64,000 nt of DNA, taken from positions 62,001-126,000 of the forward strand of contig NZ_JAHHZN010000005.1 in assembly GCF_018760735.1 (NCBI RefSeq), in the 5' to 3' direction. The number at the start of each line of letters is the position of its first letter. The first letter of the stretch is position 1. The translations under genes were made by a program, and so were the position numbers. Under the pieces are notes generated by a model. The model made no database searches. It was not told the origin of the DNA and was given only the letters and a program-made list of their open reading frames with translations. The DNA is from Hymenobacter piscis. GTDB lineage: Bacteria; Bacteroidota; Bacteroidia; Cytophagales; Hymenobacteraceae. This document shows positions 28,142 to 35,757 of this stretch, piece after piece.

Positions 28142-28184
28142 AAGCCCTCCGGCAACAGGCCCATAACCTGCCCCCGGAGGGCTT
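28142..28184 (+). terminator. Terminator after the S9 peptidase gene
   Basis: AAGCCCTCCGG pairs with CCGGAGGGCTT. An inner CAGG/CCTG stem is present, and TCTTTAATT follows. Confidence 0.75.
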
Positions 28185-28207
28185 CTTTAATTCAACAGAC
28201 CGGCACC

Positions 28208-28612
28208 CTACCCGGTGCCTGCCTCACTCGCTCGGCTACGCCCCGAATCCATCCGCACCCCGGATATAGCAAGCATCACCTGCACGCTGCCAGACAGCTC
28301 CTGCACGCTGCCAGATGTCATCTGCACACCGCCAGATAGCTCCTGCACATAGTCAGATAGCTCCTGCACGTTGCCAGATGTCTCCTGCACGTTGCCAGAT
28401 GTCATCTGCACACCGCCAGATGTCTCCTGCACATAGTCAGATAGCTCCTGCACATGGCCAGATGTCTCCTGCACCTTGTCAGTTGTCTCCTGCACGTTGC
28501 CAGATAGCTCCTGCACATGACCAGATGGCTCCTGCACGTTGCCGGCACACGTATTTCGGAGGTAAACGGCTATACTTACGGAAGCAGAACGCGTAGCTTG
28601 CCGGAAACTCAC
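28208..28612 (-). CDS. Possible heptapeptide-repeat protein (VQExSGx repeats)
   Basis: 134 codons from a GTG at 28610-28612 with no Met near the start. Residues 26-109 are twelve heptapeptides of the form VQE(L/T)SG(N/H/S/G), followed by one degenerate copy. Val and Leu/Thr occupy spacing three and four apart, like a/d positions of a coiled coil. Because the DNA period is 21 bp, the opposite strand also reads as open heptapeptides (QMSPARC type), so openness alone proves nothing. No signal sequence or known domain. Gene status is doubtful. Confidence 0.3.
   Translation of the reverse strand: MSFRQATRSASVSIAVYLRNTCAGNVQEPSGHVQELSGNVQETTDKVQETSGHVQELSDYVQETSGGVQMTSGNVQETSGNVQELSDYVQELSGGVQMTSGSVQELSGSVQVMLAISGVRMDSGRSRASEAGTG
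28265..28537. repeat. Block of thirteen 21-bp tandem repeats
   Basis: Unit near CTCCTGCACGTTGCCAGAT plus two variable bases, repeated without spacers. The CTGCAC and CAGAT parts are nearly invariant; the triplet before the CAGA varies (GTTGC, ATAGT, ACCGC). All copies are 21 bp, so any reading frame is kept. This is not CRISPR: there are no unique spacers. It lies between the S9 peptidase and the TonB-C-like lipoprotein. Confidence 0.9.
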
Positions 28613-28666
28613 CTATTTCGTACACGCACCCTGGCCTTTTGTACGTTGGTGCGTAGACTCTCCGTA

Positions 28667-30133
28667 ATGCGAATTACCCGGTTTTCCCTTCTCCTGCTTA
28701 GCCTGACGGGCAGCCTGCTGCTGGCCTGTCAGCCGGAGCGCCCGGACCGGCCGGCAGCGCCTCCCGCCCCCGCCCTGGCCGACACCCTGAACTACGACGC
28801 GGCCGCTGACCCGCTGGCCAATGCCCCCGTGAAGCGCGACTGGCACCGGGTGGAGCAGCCCACCAGCCGCCACGCCCCGCTGGTGGTGTACCGGCGCAGC
28901 TCCCGCCCACCCGCCCTGGCCACCAGCACCCCGCCCGCCGAGGCCCGCCTCCAGGACCTGACCCTGCAACCCAGCGAGTACTTCGAAATTGACCCCACCA
29001 AGGCTGCCGAAGTGCGCGGACAGGAAGGAACCGTGGTGCGCATTCCGGCCAATACGCTCGTCAACAGCCGGCAGCAACCCGTGACGGGCGCCGTGTGGGT
29101 GGAGCTGAAAGAGTGCTATTCGGGCGCCTCCATGCTGCTTTCCAACCTGCTCACCGAAACCACGGCCGGTACCCCGCTGGAGCTGGGCGCCGCCGTGCTG
29201 GTGCGGGCCACGGCCGGCGGTCAGCAGCTGGCCCTGGCCAAGGGCCGCGACTTTCAGCTGGAGCTTCCCGGCCACGCCCCCCATACGCCCCTGTTCTACG
29301 GGCAGGCCGCCGCCGGCAGCGGGGCCGTCGTGCGCTGGCTGGAAGCGGAAACCAGGCCCGAAGCCGTGGCCACCGCGCCGGAGCAGGTGCTCACCACTGC
29401 CCAGCGCATGCCCCGCTACGGCCAGGGCCCTGCCGACCTCAACAAGCTGATCCGCTACCCCCGTCAGGCCCGGGAAAACCACACCGAAGGCCTCGTCTTC
29501 GCCTCTTTCGTGGTCGATGAGAACGGACGCGTAACCCAGCCCCGCATCACCCGCGGCCTGGGCGACGGCTGCGACGAGGAAGTGCTGCGCGTGCTTGCCC
29601 AGACCTCCGGCCACTGGACTCCCGGCCAGCAGGACGGGCGCCGGGTAAAGGTGCAGCTGGTGGTGCCCATCCGGTTCCGGTTGCAGCCCGGCGCCGCCAC
29701 CACGGCGGAGGCCGCGCCCGCCCCGCCCGACGACCCGGAGCCGGCCCCGGCAGTACCTGAAGCCGCCCCATCCGACGACCTGGCCGCGGCGCCCGCAGCC
29801 CACCGGCCCACCCGGTTGGGCTGGCTGGCCGCCGGCCGTCCCTGGAAAGGCATCACCACCCCGCTGTTCGTACCCGCCTTCGTGGCCAACGACCAGACGG
29901 CCGTGCGCGTTATTGTGCCCGGCCGGGGCATTGTGCTGGCTGCTACGGCCCAAACGGGCGGCTACCAGTTTATGGCCCTGCCCCGGGGCGGTACGGTAGT
30001 GGGCATGCGCTACGAAAACGGCACCCCCTTCCTGGCCCGCCAGCCCCACGTGCCCGGCGCCGCCCCCGATACGCTGCGCTTCCGGGAAATCTCCCTGGCC
30101 GACCTGGAAACCACGCTGGCCCGCCTGCAATAG
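28667..30133 (+). CDS. Lipoprotein with an internal TonB C-terminal-like domain
   Basis: 488 residues from the ATG at 28667; lipobox LLLACQP follows the signal sequence. Residues about 100-230 form a region common in Bacteroidota surface proteins (EGTVVRIPANTLVN, with SGASMLLSNLLTET). Residues about 255-345 match TonB_C: RYPRQARENHTEGLVFASFVVDENGRV, then VPIRFRL. A Pro/Ala linker leads to a final domain (GWLAAGRPW, with GYQFMALPRGG and GMRYENGTPFLA). TonB_C normally sits at the end of an inner-membrane protein, so an internal copy in a lipoprotein is unusual. Confidence 0.82.
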   Translation: MRITRFSLLLLSLTGSLLLACQPERPDRPAAPPAPALADTLNYDAAADPLANAPVKRDWHRVEQPTSRHAPLVVYRRSSRPPALATSTPPAEARLQDLTLQPSEYFEIDPTKAAEVRGQEGTVVRIPANTLVNSRQQPVTGAVWVELKECYSGASMLLSNLLTETTAGTPLELGAAVLVRATAGGQQLALAKGRDFQLELPGHAPHTPLFYGQAAAGSGAVVRWLEAETRPEAVATAPEQVLTTAQRMPRYGQGPADLNKLIRYPRQARENHTEGLVFASFVVDENGRVTQPRITRGLGDGCDEEVLRVLAQTSGHWTPGQQDGRRVKVQLVVPIRFRLQPGAATTAEAAPAPPDDPEPAPAVPEAAPSDDLAAAPAAHRPTRLGWLAAGRPWKGITTPLFVPAFVANDQTAVRVIVPGRGIVLAATAQTGGYQFMALPRGGTVVGMRYENGTPFLARQPHVPGAAPDTLRFREISLADLETTLARLQ

Positions 30134-30285
30134 CGGCCTGGCCCGGGCCCGCAGCGGGGGGGCGCAGTCCGGGCAGAAGGCCGGCGCCGCCCAGCCGGAA
30201 GACCCGGCGCATACCCGCCCACCGCTGCCGGAAGGAACGCGGCGGCCCTGAGCCGGCAGCAATTGCCCGCTCAGAGCCGCCGCGT

Positions 30286-30293
30286 ATCTTTGA
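30286..30293 (+). promoter_or_regulatory. -7 element for the membrane protein at 30344
   Basis: TATCTTTG fits TAnnTTTG; 50 bases before the ATG. Confidence 0.5.
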
Positions 30294-30343
30294 CCGTTTC
30301 TGTCGAACCCTGGTGTAACGGTCTGCGGGCCTCTATTCGTTTT

Positions 30344-32227
30344 ATGACATTTTCTTTAGCAGCAGTCCGGGCCTGGAAACCTGCCCGGGGGCTGCAGGTA
30401 GGCCTGAATCTATTCCTGCAGGCCCTGGTGATAGGCAAGGCGTTCCGGCTGCTGCTGTTCGAGCCCGGCCGGCATCTGCTCAGCAACCTCTACGACGGCG
30501 CCAAGAACTACTTCACGTTTCAGGCCTACGTGCAGCAGCCCTGGGAGAATGGCCTGCGGTGGTTTGGGCTGATGAACTACCCCTACGGGGAGTATATTTT
30601 CTACACCGATAACACCCCGCTGCTGGCCGTAGCCGTCCGGCTTTGGTCGCACTACCTCTTCGATCTGCGCCCCTACGCCCTGGATGTGTACCATGGGCTG
30701 CTGCTAAGCGGCTTTCTGCTCAGCACGTTGCTGCTGACACTTATTTTGCGGCGCTTCGTGCGCCACTGGGGGCTGATTACCATCTTTTCCGTGGCCTTAC
30801 CCTGGCTGAACCCGCAGGTGAGCCGGCTGCTGGTCGGGCACCTGAACCTGTCCTTCAGCTGGGTGCTGCTGCTGGCTATCTGGGGGCTGCTGAACGTGTA
30901 CGAACGGGCGCGGGCGGGGCAGCCGGTCCGGCGCTGGGTAGCCGGGCTGGTCATTGGCTTCACGCTCACGGGCTTCCTGCACCTGTACTACCTGCCCCTG
31001 CTGGCGGTGCTGACCGGAGGCTTCTTTGCGTGGTGGCTGCTGCCCCGGCATCGGTGGTGGTCTGCGCCGTCGCTGACCGTGGCCGGCGGGGCGCTTACGC
31101 TCGGGCCCATGGCCTTATGCGTAGCCATTATCCGGCTCGTGGATGGCTACTATCCGCAGCGCGGCAAAGGCGCCGCCGGCTTCGACTATGAGCCCTGGAA
31201 GCTGCAGGTTTCCGCCCTGTTTCGCTCGCCGGAACACAACGTAATCAACTTCTGGCTGGAGCCCAATACGCAGCCCACCTACGAGTCGGTGGCGTATCTG
31301 GGCGCTTTTGCGCTTTTTGGCGCCACGCTGCTGCTGGCTTGGTGGCTAAGCCAACCCGCCGCGCGGAAGGCCGGCTGGTCTGTTTGGCAAACTGCCCCGG
31401 CCTGGCCGTTTCTGCGGCTGCTGCTCGGGGCCGCCCTGGTGAGCCTGCTGATAGCCGTGGGCACTACCTACACCCTGGACGAAGGCAAGTACACGCTTCA
31501 CAACTACCTGAACCTGTTTTTCTACGGCAAGAAAATAACCGAGGCCGTTACGCAGTTCCGGGTACTGGCCCGGTTCAGCTGGGTCTTTTTCTGGGCAGTT
31601 AACCTCTTGTTCGTGGTCGGGCTCGATTTCTGGCTGAGCAAAAGCAAGTGGCCGGCCCGGTGGCTGCTGGCCGTTGGCCTGGTGGCGCTGGCGGTGGTAG
31701 ATACCCGCGATGCCGTAAAGCACTATACCTACGTGGCGCCCAACGTGCTGACCAACCCCGAATTCACCCCCGAAGTCAACACCCTGCTCTACTCCCTCGA
31801 ACCGGAAAACTACCAGGCCCTGCTGCCCATTCCCTACTTCCACGTCGGCAGCGAGGATATGGAAAGAACCCTCGACGATTACGACCAGGTGTCGCGTTAC
31901 GCCTACCAGATCACGCTGCGCACCAACCTGCCCATGCTGGCCAGCAAGATGTCGCGGACGCCCCCGCAGCACCTGCTGGAGCTGCGGAGCCTGTTCCTGC
32001 CCGACGGCCCGACGCCGGCTTTGCGGGCCCGTCTGCAGCAGCCGGCAAAGCCCGTGCTCGTGCTCTATGATGCAAGCTTCTACGACGGCACCAACCCGGT
32101 TATAGCGCAGCAAACCAAGCCCCAGGTACGGGAAATTCTGGATGCGGGGGCTGATTTTCCGCAACGCCAGCACCTGACGCTCCTGGCCGAAGCCGGCAGT
32201 CTGCGCCTGTACCGGTGGGATTTGTAA
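30344..32227 (+). CDS. Large multi-pass membrane protein, GT-C-like
   Basis: 627 residues with about ten or more hydrophobic segments, then a soluble C-terminal part. The start is the ATG at 30344, after the promoter. An acidic loop early on (SNLYDGAKNYFTFQAYV, then GLMNYPYGEYIFYTDNTP) matches the 35758 protein (DGIQSYFATAYYAFY, then GMNYPVGENFNYPN). The two also share a C-terminal PIPYF/PLPYF segment and are paralogues. The layout resembles lipid-linked-sugar GT-C glycosyltransferases, and GT2 enzymes that make such donors are adjacent. Activity is inferred. Confidence 0.75.
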   Translation: MTFSLAAVRAWKPARGLQVGLNLFLQALVIGKAFRLLLFEPGRHLLSNLYDGAKNYFTFQAYVQQPWENGLRWFGLMNYPYGEYIFYTDNTPLLAVAVRLWSHYLFDLRPYALDVYHGLLLSGFLLSTLLLTLILRRFVRHWGLITIFSVALPWLNPQVSRLLVGHLNLSFSWVLLLAIWGLLNVYERARAGQPVRRWVAGLVIGFTLTGFLHLYYLPLLAVLTGGFFAWWLLPRHRWWSAPSLTVAGGALTLGPMALCVAIIRLVDGYYPQRGKGAAGFDYEPWKLQVSALFRSPEHNVINFWLEPNTQPTYESVAYLGAFALFGATLLLAWWLSQPAARKAGWSVWQTAPAWPFLRLLLGAALVSLLIAVGTTYTLDEGKYTLHNYLNLFFYGKKITEAVTQFRVLARFSWVFFWAVNLLFVVGLDFWLSKSKWPARWLLAVGLVALAVVDTRDAVKHYTYVAPNVLTNPEFTPEVNTLLYSLEPENYQALLPIPYFHVGSEDMERTLDDYDQVSRYAYQITLRTNLPMLASKMSRTPPQHLLELRSLFLPDGPTPALRARLQQPAKPVLVLYDASFYDGTNPVIAQQTKPQVREILDAGADFPQRQHLTLLAEAGSLRLYRWDL

Positions 32228-32233
32228 GCGGGC

Positions 32234-32977
32234 CTAATCGTCGAGGCGCCGGCCCAGGATGCGCACGAAGTTGAGGCTTTCGGTGAGCAATATGCGGGGG
32301 TTGAGCCGCGAGAATACCACGTCCGGCTTCAGCTCCACGGGCAGCGGCACTACCCGCAGCTCCCCCCGCCGGGCCGCCAGAAAGAGCATTTCCAGGTCGA
32401 AGAGGTAGCGTTTGGTAGTGGTGCGCAGAAACAGGCGGCGCCCGGCGGCATTAAAGCCCTTGAGCCCGCACTGCGTATCATCGACGGGCAGGCGCAGCAC
32501 GTGACGGGTGAGGCGGCGCAGCAGGCGCGAAACCCGGCGCCGGGCCGGCGGAATCTGGGCGTAGTAGGCATCGTCGCGCACGCCCACGGCCACGTCGGCC
32601 CCGGCGAGCAGCACCTGATACAAAGCGGCCACGCTGGTTTCCTGGTACGGAAAGTCGATATCCGTGAAAAGGCAGTACGGCTCCTCTACCTGGCTGATGC
32701 CGGTGCGCAGGGCGTGGCCCTTGCCCTGGTTGAGCGCATACGTCAGGTAAGTGAAACTGCCCGGCAGCTGTTGGGTCAGCAAGTCCAGGTCGGCCGGGCT
32801 TACCCCGCTGGCATCCCCGTCGTTTACCACGTACAGGTGCAGGGTGGTGTCGGCCGGCAGCAGGGCCCGCAACCTGGCAAGGCTGGTGAGGATATTCGTC
32901 GCCCAGTGCAGGGGCGGATGATAGCAGGGAAGCACCAGCGCGAGTTGGGCGGGAGGCTGTAGCGAGGTAGCAGGCAT
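32234..32977 (-). CDS. Glycosyltransferase family 2 (DPM1/ALG5-like)
   Basis: 247 residues, no transmembrane anchor. GT-A fold: LALVLPCYHPP at the start, VVNDGD, NQGKGHALRTGI, and the metal-binding DxD in LFTDIDFPY. DDTQCGLKGF and the later FDLEMLFLA are features of the polyprenyl-phosphate sugar transferase branch. It probably transfers a hexose from a nucleotide sugar to a lipid phosphate, supplying the neighbouring GT-C-like proteins. Convergent with the gene at 30344, only six bases between stops. Confidence 0.88.
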   Translation of the reverse strand: MPATSLQPPAQLALVLPCYHPPLHWATNILTSLARLRALLPADTTLHLYVVNDGDASGVSPADLDLLTQQLPGSFTYLTYALNQGKGHALRTGISQVEEPYCLFTDIDFPYQETSVAALYQVLLAGADVAVGVRDDAYYAQIPPARRRVSRLLRRLTRHVLRLPVDDTQCGLKGFNAAGRRLFLRTTTKRYLFDLEMLFLAARRGELRVVPLPVELKPDVVFSRLNPRILLTESLNFVRILGRRLDD

Positions 32978-33051
32978 AGAAAACTAATTCCGGGTAAAGG
33001 TAAAACTATCCTACTGTCTGCCTACAGCGGGCCTCCGGAACCCGGCCTGCG

Positions 33052-34497
33052 TCAGCCCAGCTTCAGGCACACGTTCTGGGGCTCGGTGAAGAAGCGCAGG
33101 GCTTCCAGGCCTCCCTCGCGGCCCACGCCGGAGTTCTTCATGCCCCCGAAAGGCGTGCGCAGGTCGCGGTGCAGCCAGGTATTCACCCACACCACCCCGG
33201 CGTGCAGCTGGTGGGCCAGGCGGTGAGCCCGGTGCAGGTCGCGGGTCCAGAGGGTGGCCGAAAGGCCGTAGTCGGTGCCGTTGGCCCAGGCCAGCACCTC
33301 GGCTTCGGTGTCGAAGGGCGTAAGCGTAACCACCGGCCCGAAGATTTCCTCCTGATTCACCCGGCACTCGGGCGCCAGCCCCTCGAACACGGTGGGCTGC
33401 AGGAAATAGCCTCCGGCACAGCGGCCCGGCACGCGCACGCGCTGCCCGCCGGCCAGCAGCCGCCCGCCTTCGGCGTGGGCCAGCTCGATGTAGCCGAGTA
33501 CCTTTTCCAGGTGAGCCTCGCTCACGAGCGCGCCCTGCTGCGTAGTTTCCTCGAGCGGGTCGCCCACGGTGAGAGTTGCCACCTGAGCCAGAAATTCGGC
33601 TTTGAACTCCTCATAGATGCTGCGCTCCACAAAAATGCGGGAGCCGCACAGGCAGATCTGGCCCTGGTTGGCGAAGCTGCTGCGCACGCTGGTACGCACG
33701 GCCTCGGCCAGGTCGCAGTCGGCGAAAACGAGGTTGGGGTTCTTGCCGCCCAGCTCCAGGGAGAGTTTCTTGAACTGCGGGGCCGCCGTGCGGGCAAGGT
33801 GCGCCCCGGTGGCCGTGCCGCCCGTGAAACTGATGGCCCGGATGCCCGGGTGCTCCACCAGGGCCTGCCCGGCGCGGGGGCCGGTGCCGTGCACCACGTT
33901 AAGCACACCCGCCGGCAAACCGGCCTGCCCGACCAGCTCGCTCAGCAGAAAGGCCGTGCAGGGCGTCAGCTCCGAGGGCTTGGCCACCACGCAGCAGCCC
34001 ACGGCCAGGGCCGGCGCAATTTTCCAGGTGAACAGGTACAGCGGCAGGTTCCAGGGCGAGATGCAGGCCACCACGCCCAGCGGGTGGCGCACGGTGTAGT
34101 TCACGGCCACGCCATCCTGCACGTGGGCTTCGGTAGCGAAGTGCCCGGCCGCCGTCCCGAAAAAAGCGAAGTTGCTGGCGGCCCGCGGAATATCCAGGGT
34201 GCGGGCCAGGCTCAGCGGCTTGCCGTTGTCCTGGCTTTCGGCCCGGGCCAGGGCCTCCAGGTTTAACTCAATCAGCTCCGCCAGCCGGACCAGGCGGCGG
34301 CCCCGCTCTTCGGCCGGCAAGGCCCGCCAGGCCGGCAGGGCGGCTTCGGCGGCGCGTACAGCCGCGTCCACGTCGGCCGCATCGGAGTCGGGCACACGCC
34401 CGAATACCTGGCCGCTGGCTGGTTCCACCACCGGCAGATAGTGGCCGCCGACCGGCGGCACCAGCTGGCCGCCAATAAAGTTCTGGAGCTCAAGCAT
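33052..34497 (-). CDS. Aldehyde dehydrogenase, likely aminomuconate-semialdehyde dehydrogenase
   Basis: 481 residues. Typical ALDH: cofactor segment ISPWNLPLYLFTWKIAPALAVG, SFTGGTATG, catalytic Glu in LELGGKNP and catalytic Cys282 in NQGQICLCGSR. Similarity of the ends (FGGMKNSGVGREGG) and overall pattern is to 2-amino- and 2-hydroxymuconate semialdehyde dehydrogenases. That reaction follows ACMSD in tryptophan breakdown through kynurenine, and haaO, ACMSD, kynU and kmo lie 6-15 kb away. ALDH substrate calls from sequence are soft; the context strengthens this one. Confidence 0.82.
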   Translation of the reverse strand: MLELQNFIGGQLVPPVGGHYLPVVEPASGQVFGRVPDSDAADVDAAVRAAEAALPAWRALPAEERGRRLVRLAELIELNLEALARAESQDNGKPLSLARTLDIPRAASNFAFFGTAAGHFATEAHVQDGVAVNYTVRHPLGVVACISPWNLPLYLFTWKIAPALAVGCCVVAKPSELTPCTAFLLSELVGQAGLPAGVLNVVHGTGPRAGQALVEHPGIRAISFTGGTATGAHLARTAAPQFKKLSLELGGKNPNLVFADCDLAEAVRTSVRSSFANQGQICLCGSRIFVERSIYEEFKAEFLAQVATLTVGDPLEETTQQGALVSEAHLEKVLGYIELAHAEGGRLLAGGQRVRVPGRCAGGYFLQPTVFEGLAPECRVNQEEIFGPVVTLTPFDTEAEVLAWANGTDYGLSATLWTRDLHRAHRLAHQLHAGVVWVNTWLHRDLRTPFGGMKNSGVGREGGLEALRFFTEPQNVCLKLG

Positions 34498-34509
34498 GGG
34501 GGGAGGAGG

Positions 34510-34719
34510 TGAGAAAGTGAGGAGGTGAGAAGATGAGGAAGGGAGAAAAGGTACGTCATCCTGAGCGGAGCGAAGGACCTTATCACGTTGAAACAGGTCG
34601 TTGTTACGGTCGTTCCTGCTTGATAAGATCCTTCGCTCCGCTCAGGATGACGTACCTTTTCTCACTTCTCACTTCTCACTTCTCACTTCTCACTTCTCGC
34701 TTCTCACCTCCTCACTTCT
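34510..34719. repeat. Nested palindrome: heptamer arms around a GTCATCCTGAGC core
   Basis: The inner stem 34543-34585 pairs with 34621-34663 with one mismatch (GTCATCCTGAGCGGAGCGAAGGACCTTATC core). The loop contains CGTTGTTACGGTCGTT, nearly the same as at 17.6 kb. Outside, the right arm is about seven tandem TTCTCAC heptamers (34658-34712), and the left flank is the degenerate complement (GTGAGAA, GGTGAGA words). It fills the gap between the ALDH start and the GT2 stop. Confidence 0.88.
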
Positions 34720-35692
34720 CCGGCGGGGCGATGTTGCTGTCGGAGACGATGTAGAGGGGGCGCTGGCGGACGTTGGCCGAGAGGCGGGCAATGTACTCGC
34801 CGATGATGCCCACGGCAATGAGCTGCACGCCACCCAGGAACAGAATGCTCACCATCAGGGAAGCCCAGCCGGGCTCGTAGTCGTGGGATACGAAGCGGGC
34901 GTACAGGGTGTAGAGCATCACCAGAAAGGCAATGCCCGACACCACGAACCCGCTGACGGTAGCTGCCTTGAGCGGCACGTCGGAGAAGGCCGTGATGCCG
35001 TCCAGGGCCAGCTTGATCATCTTGCGGTAGGTGTAGCCGGTTTCGCCCCCGGCCCGCTCGGCGCGGTCGTACTCCAGGTAAGTCTGGCGGTAGCCGATCC
35101 AGGAGATCTGGCCCCGGATAAACTTGTTCTGCTCCGGCATCTGGCGCAGGGCCTCCACCACCTTGCGCGAAATCACCCGGAAGTCGCCCGTATCCACCGG
35201 AATGGATATGTTGGTGATGCTGGCCAGGATGCGGTAAAAGAGTCTGGCCGTCAGTTTTTTGGCCGCGCTTTCCCCCTGGCGGCTGCGGCGCTTGGCGTAC
35301 ACCACCTCGTAGCCCTCACTCAGCTTCTGGTAGAGCAGCGGAATCAGCTCGGGCGGGTCCTGCAAATCGGCGTCGATGATGACCACGGCCTGGCCCCGGG
35401 CCCGGTCGAGGCCGGCCGTGACGGCAATCTGGTGGCCGAAGTTGCGGCTGAAGGTGATAAAACGCACCCGTTCGTCACGGGCGGCCAGGTTTTCAATCAA
35501 AGCCAGCGACTGGTCGCGGGAGCCATCGTTGACGAAGATGAACTCGTAGCCGCCGGGCAGGCGCATGGGGTCCAGCACACTGCCCAGCCGCTCGTAGAGG
35601 GCCGGAATGTTGGCTTCTTCGTTGTAAATGGGAATGATGACGGACAGATCCACAGGGGCGGGCAGTAGAAGGTAGCGCGGGAGCCGCGGCAT
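34712..35692 (-). CDS. Membrane-anchored GT2 glycosyltransferase, GtrB-like
   Basis: 326 residues. The catalytic domain (about 1-230) has LSVIIPIYNEEANIPALYERL, FVNDGSRDQS, the metal site DADLQDPPELIPLL and VDTGDFRVISRKVVEAL. Two transmembrane segments follow (AATVSGFVVSGIAFLVMLYTLY and LMVSILFLGGVQLIAVGIIGEY). This is the GtrB/DPM1-like arrangement, which loads a sugar on undecaprenyl phosphate. It likely supplies the membrane protein at 35758, immediately upstream in the same direction. A GCAC microsatellite lies 31 bases before its start. Confidence 0.9.
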   Translation of the reverse strand: MPRLPRYLLLPAPVDLSVIIPIYNEEANIPALYERLGSVLDPMRLPGGYEFIFVNDGSRDQSLALIENLAARDERVRFITFSRNFGHQIAVTAGLDRARGQAVVIIDADLQDPPELIPLLYQKLSEGYEVVYAKRRSRQGESAAKKLTARLFYRILASITNISIPVDTGDFRVISRKVVEALRQMPEQNKFIRGQISWIGYRQTYLEYDRAERAGGETGYTYRKMIKLALDGITAFSDVPLKAATVSGFVVSGIAFLVMLYTLYARFVSHDYEPGWASLMVSILFLGGVQLIAVGIIGEYIARLSANVRQRPLYIVSDSNIAPPEK

Positions 35693-35722
35693 CCCGAGTG
35701 ATTAGAAAAAGCAAGCAAGAAA

Positions 35723-35745
35723 GCACGCACGCACGCACGCACGCA
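35723..35745. repeat. GCAC tetranucleotide microsatellite
   Basis: Five and three-quarter copies of GCAC (23 bases) in the 65-base gap between the genes at 35758 and 34712. It is just upstream of the GT2 start on the minus strand. Confidence 0.9.
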
Positions 35746-35757
35746 GGCCGGCAATTA

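Noticed and set aside
28265..28537. CRISPR array
   Set aside because: The 21-bp units are contiguous with no unique spacers, and no cas genes are nearby.
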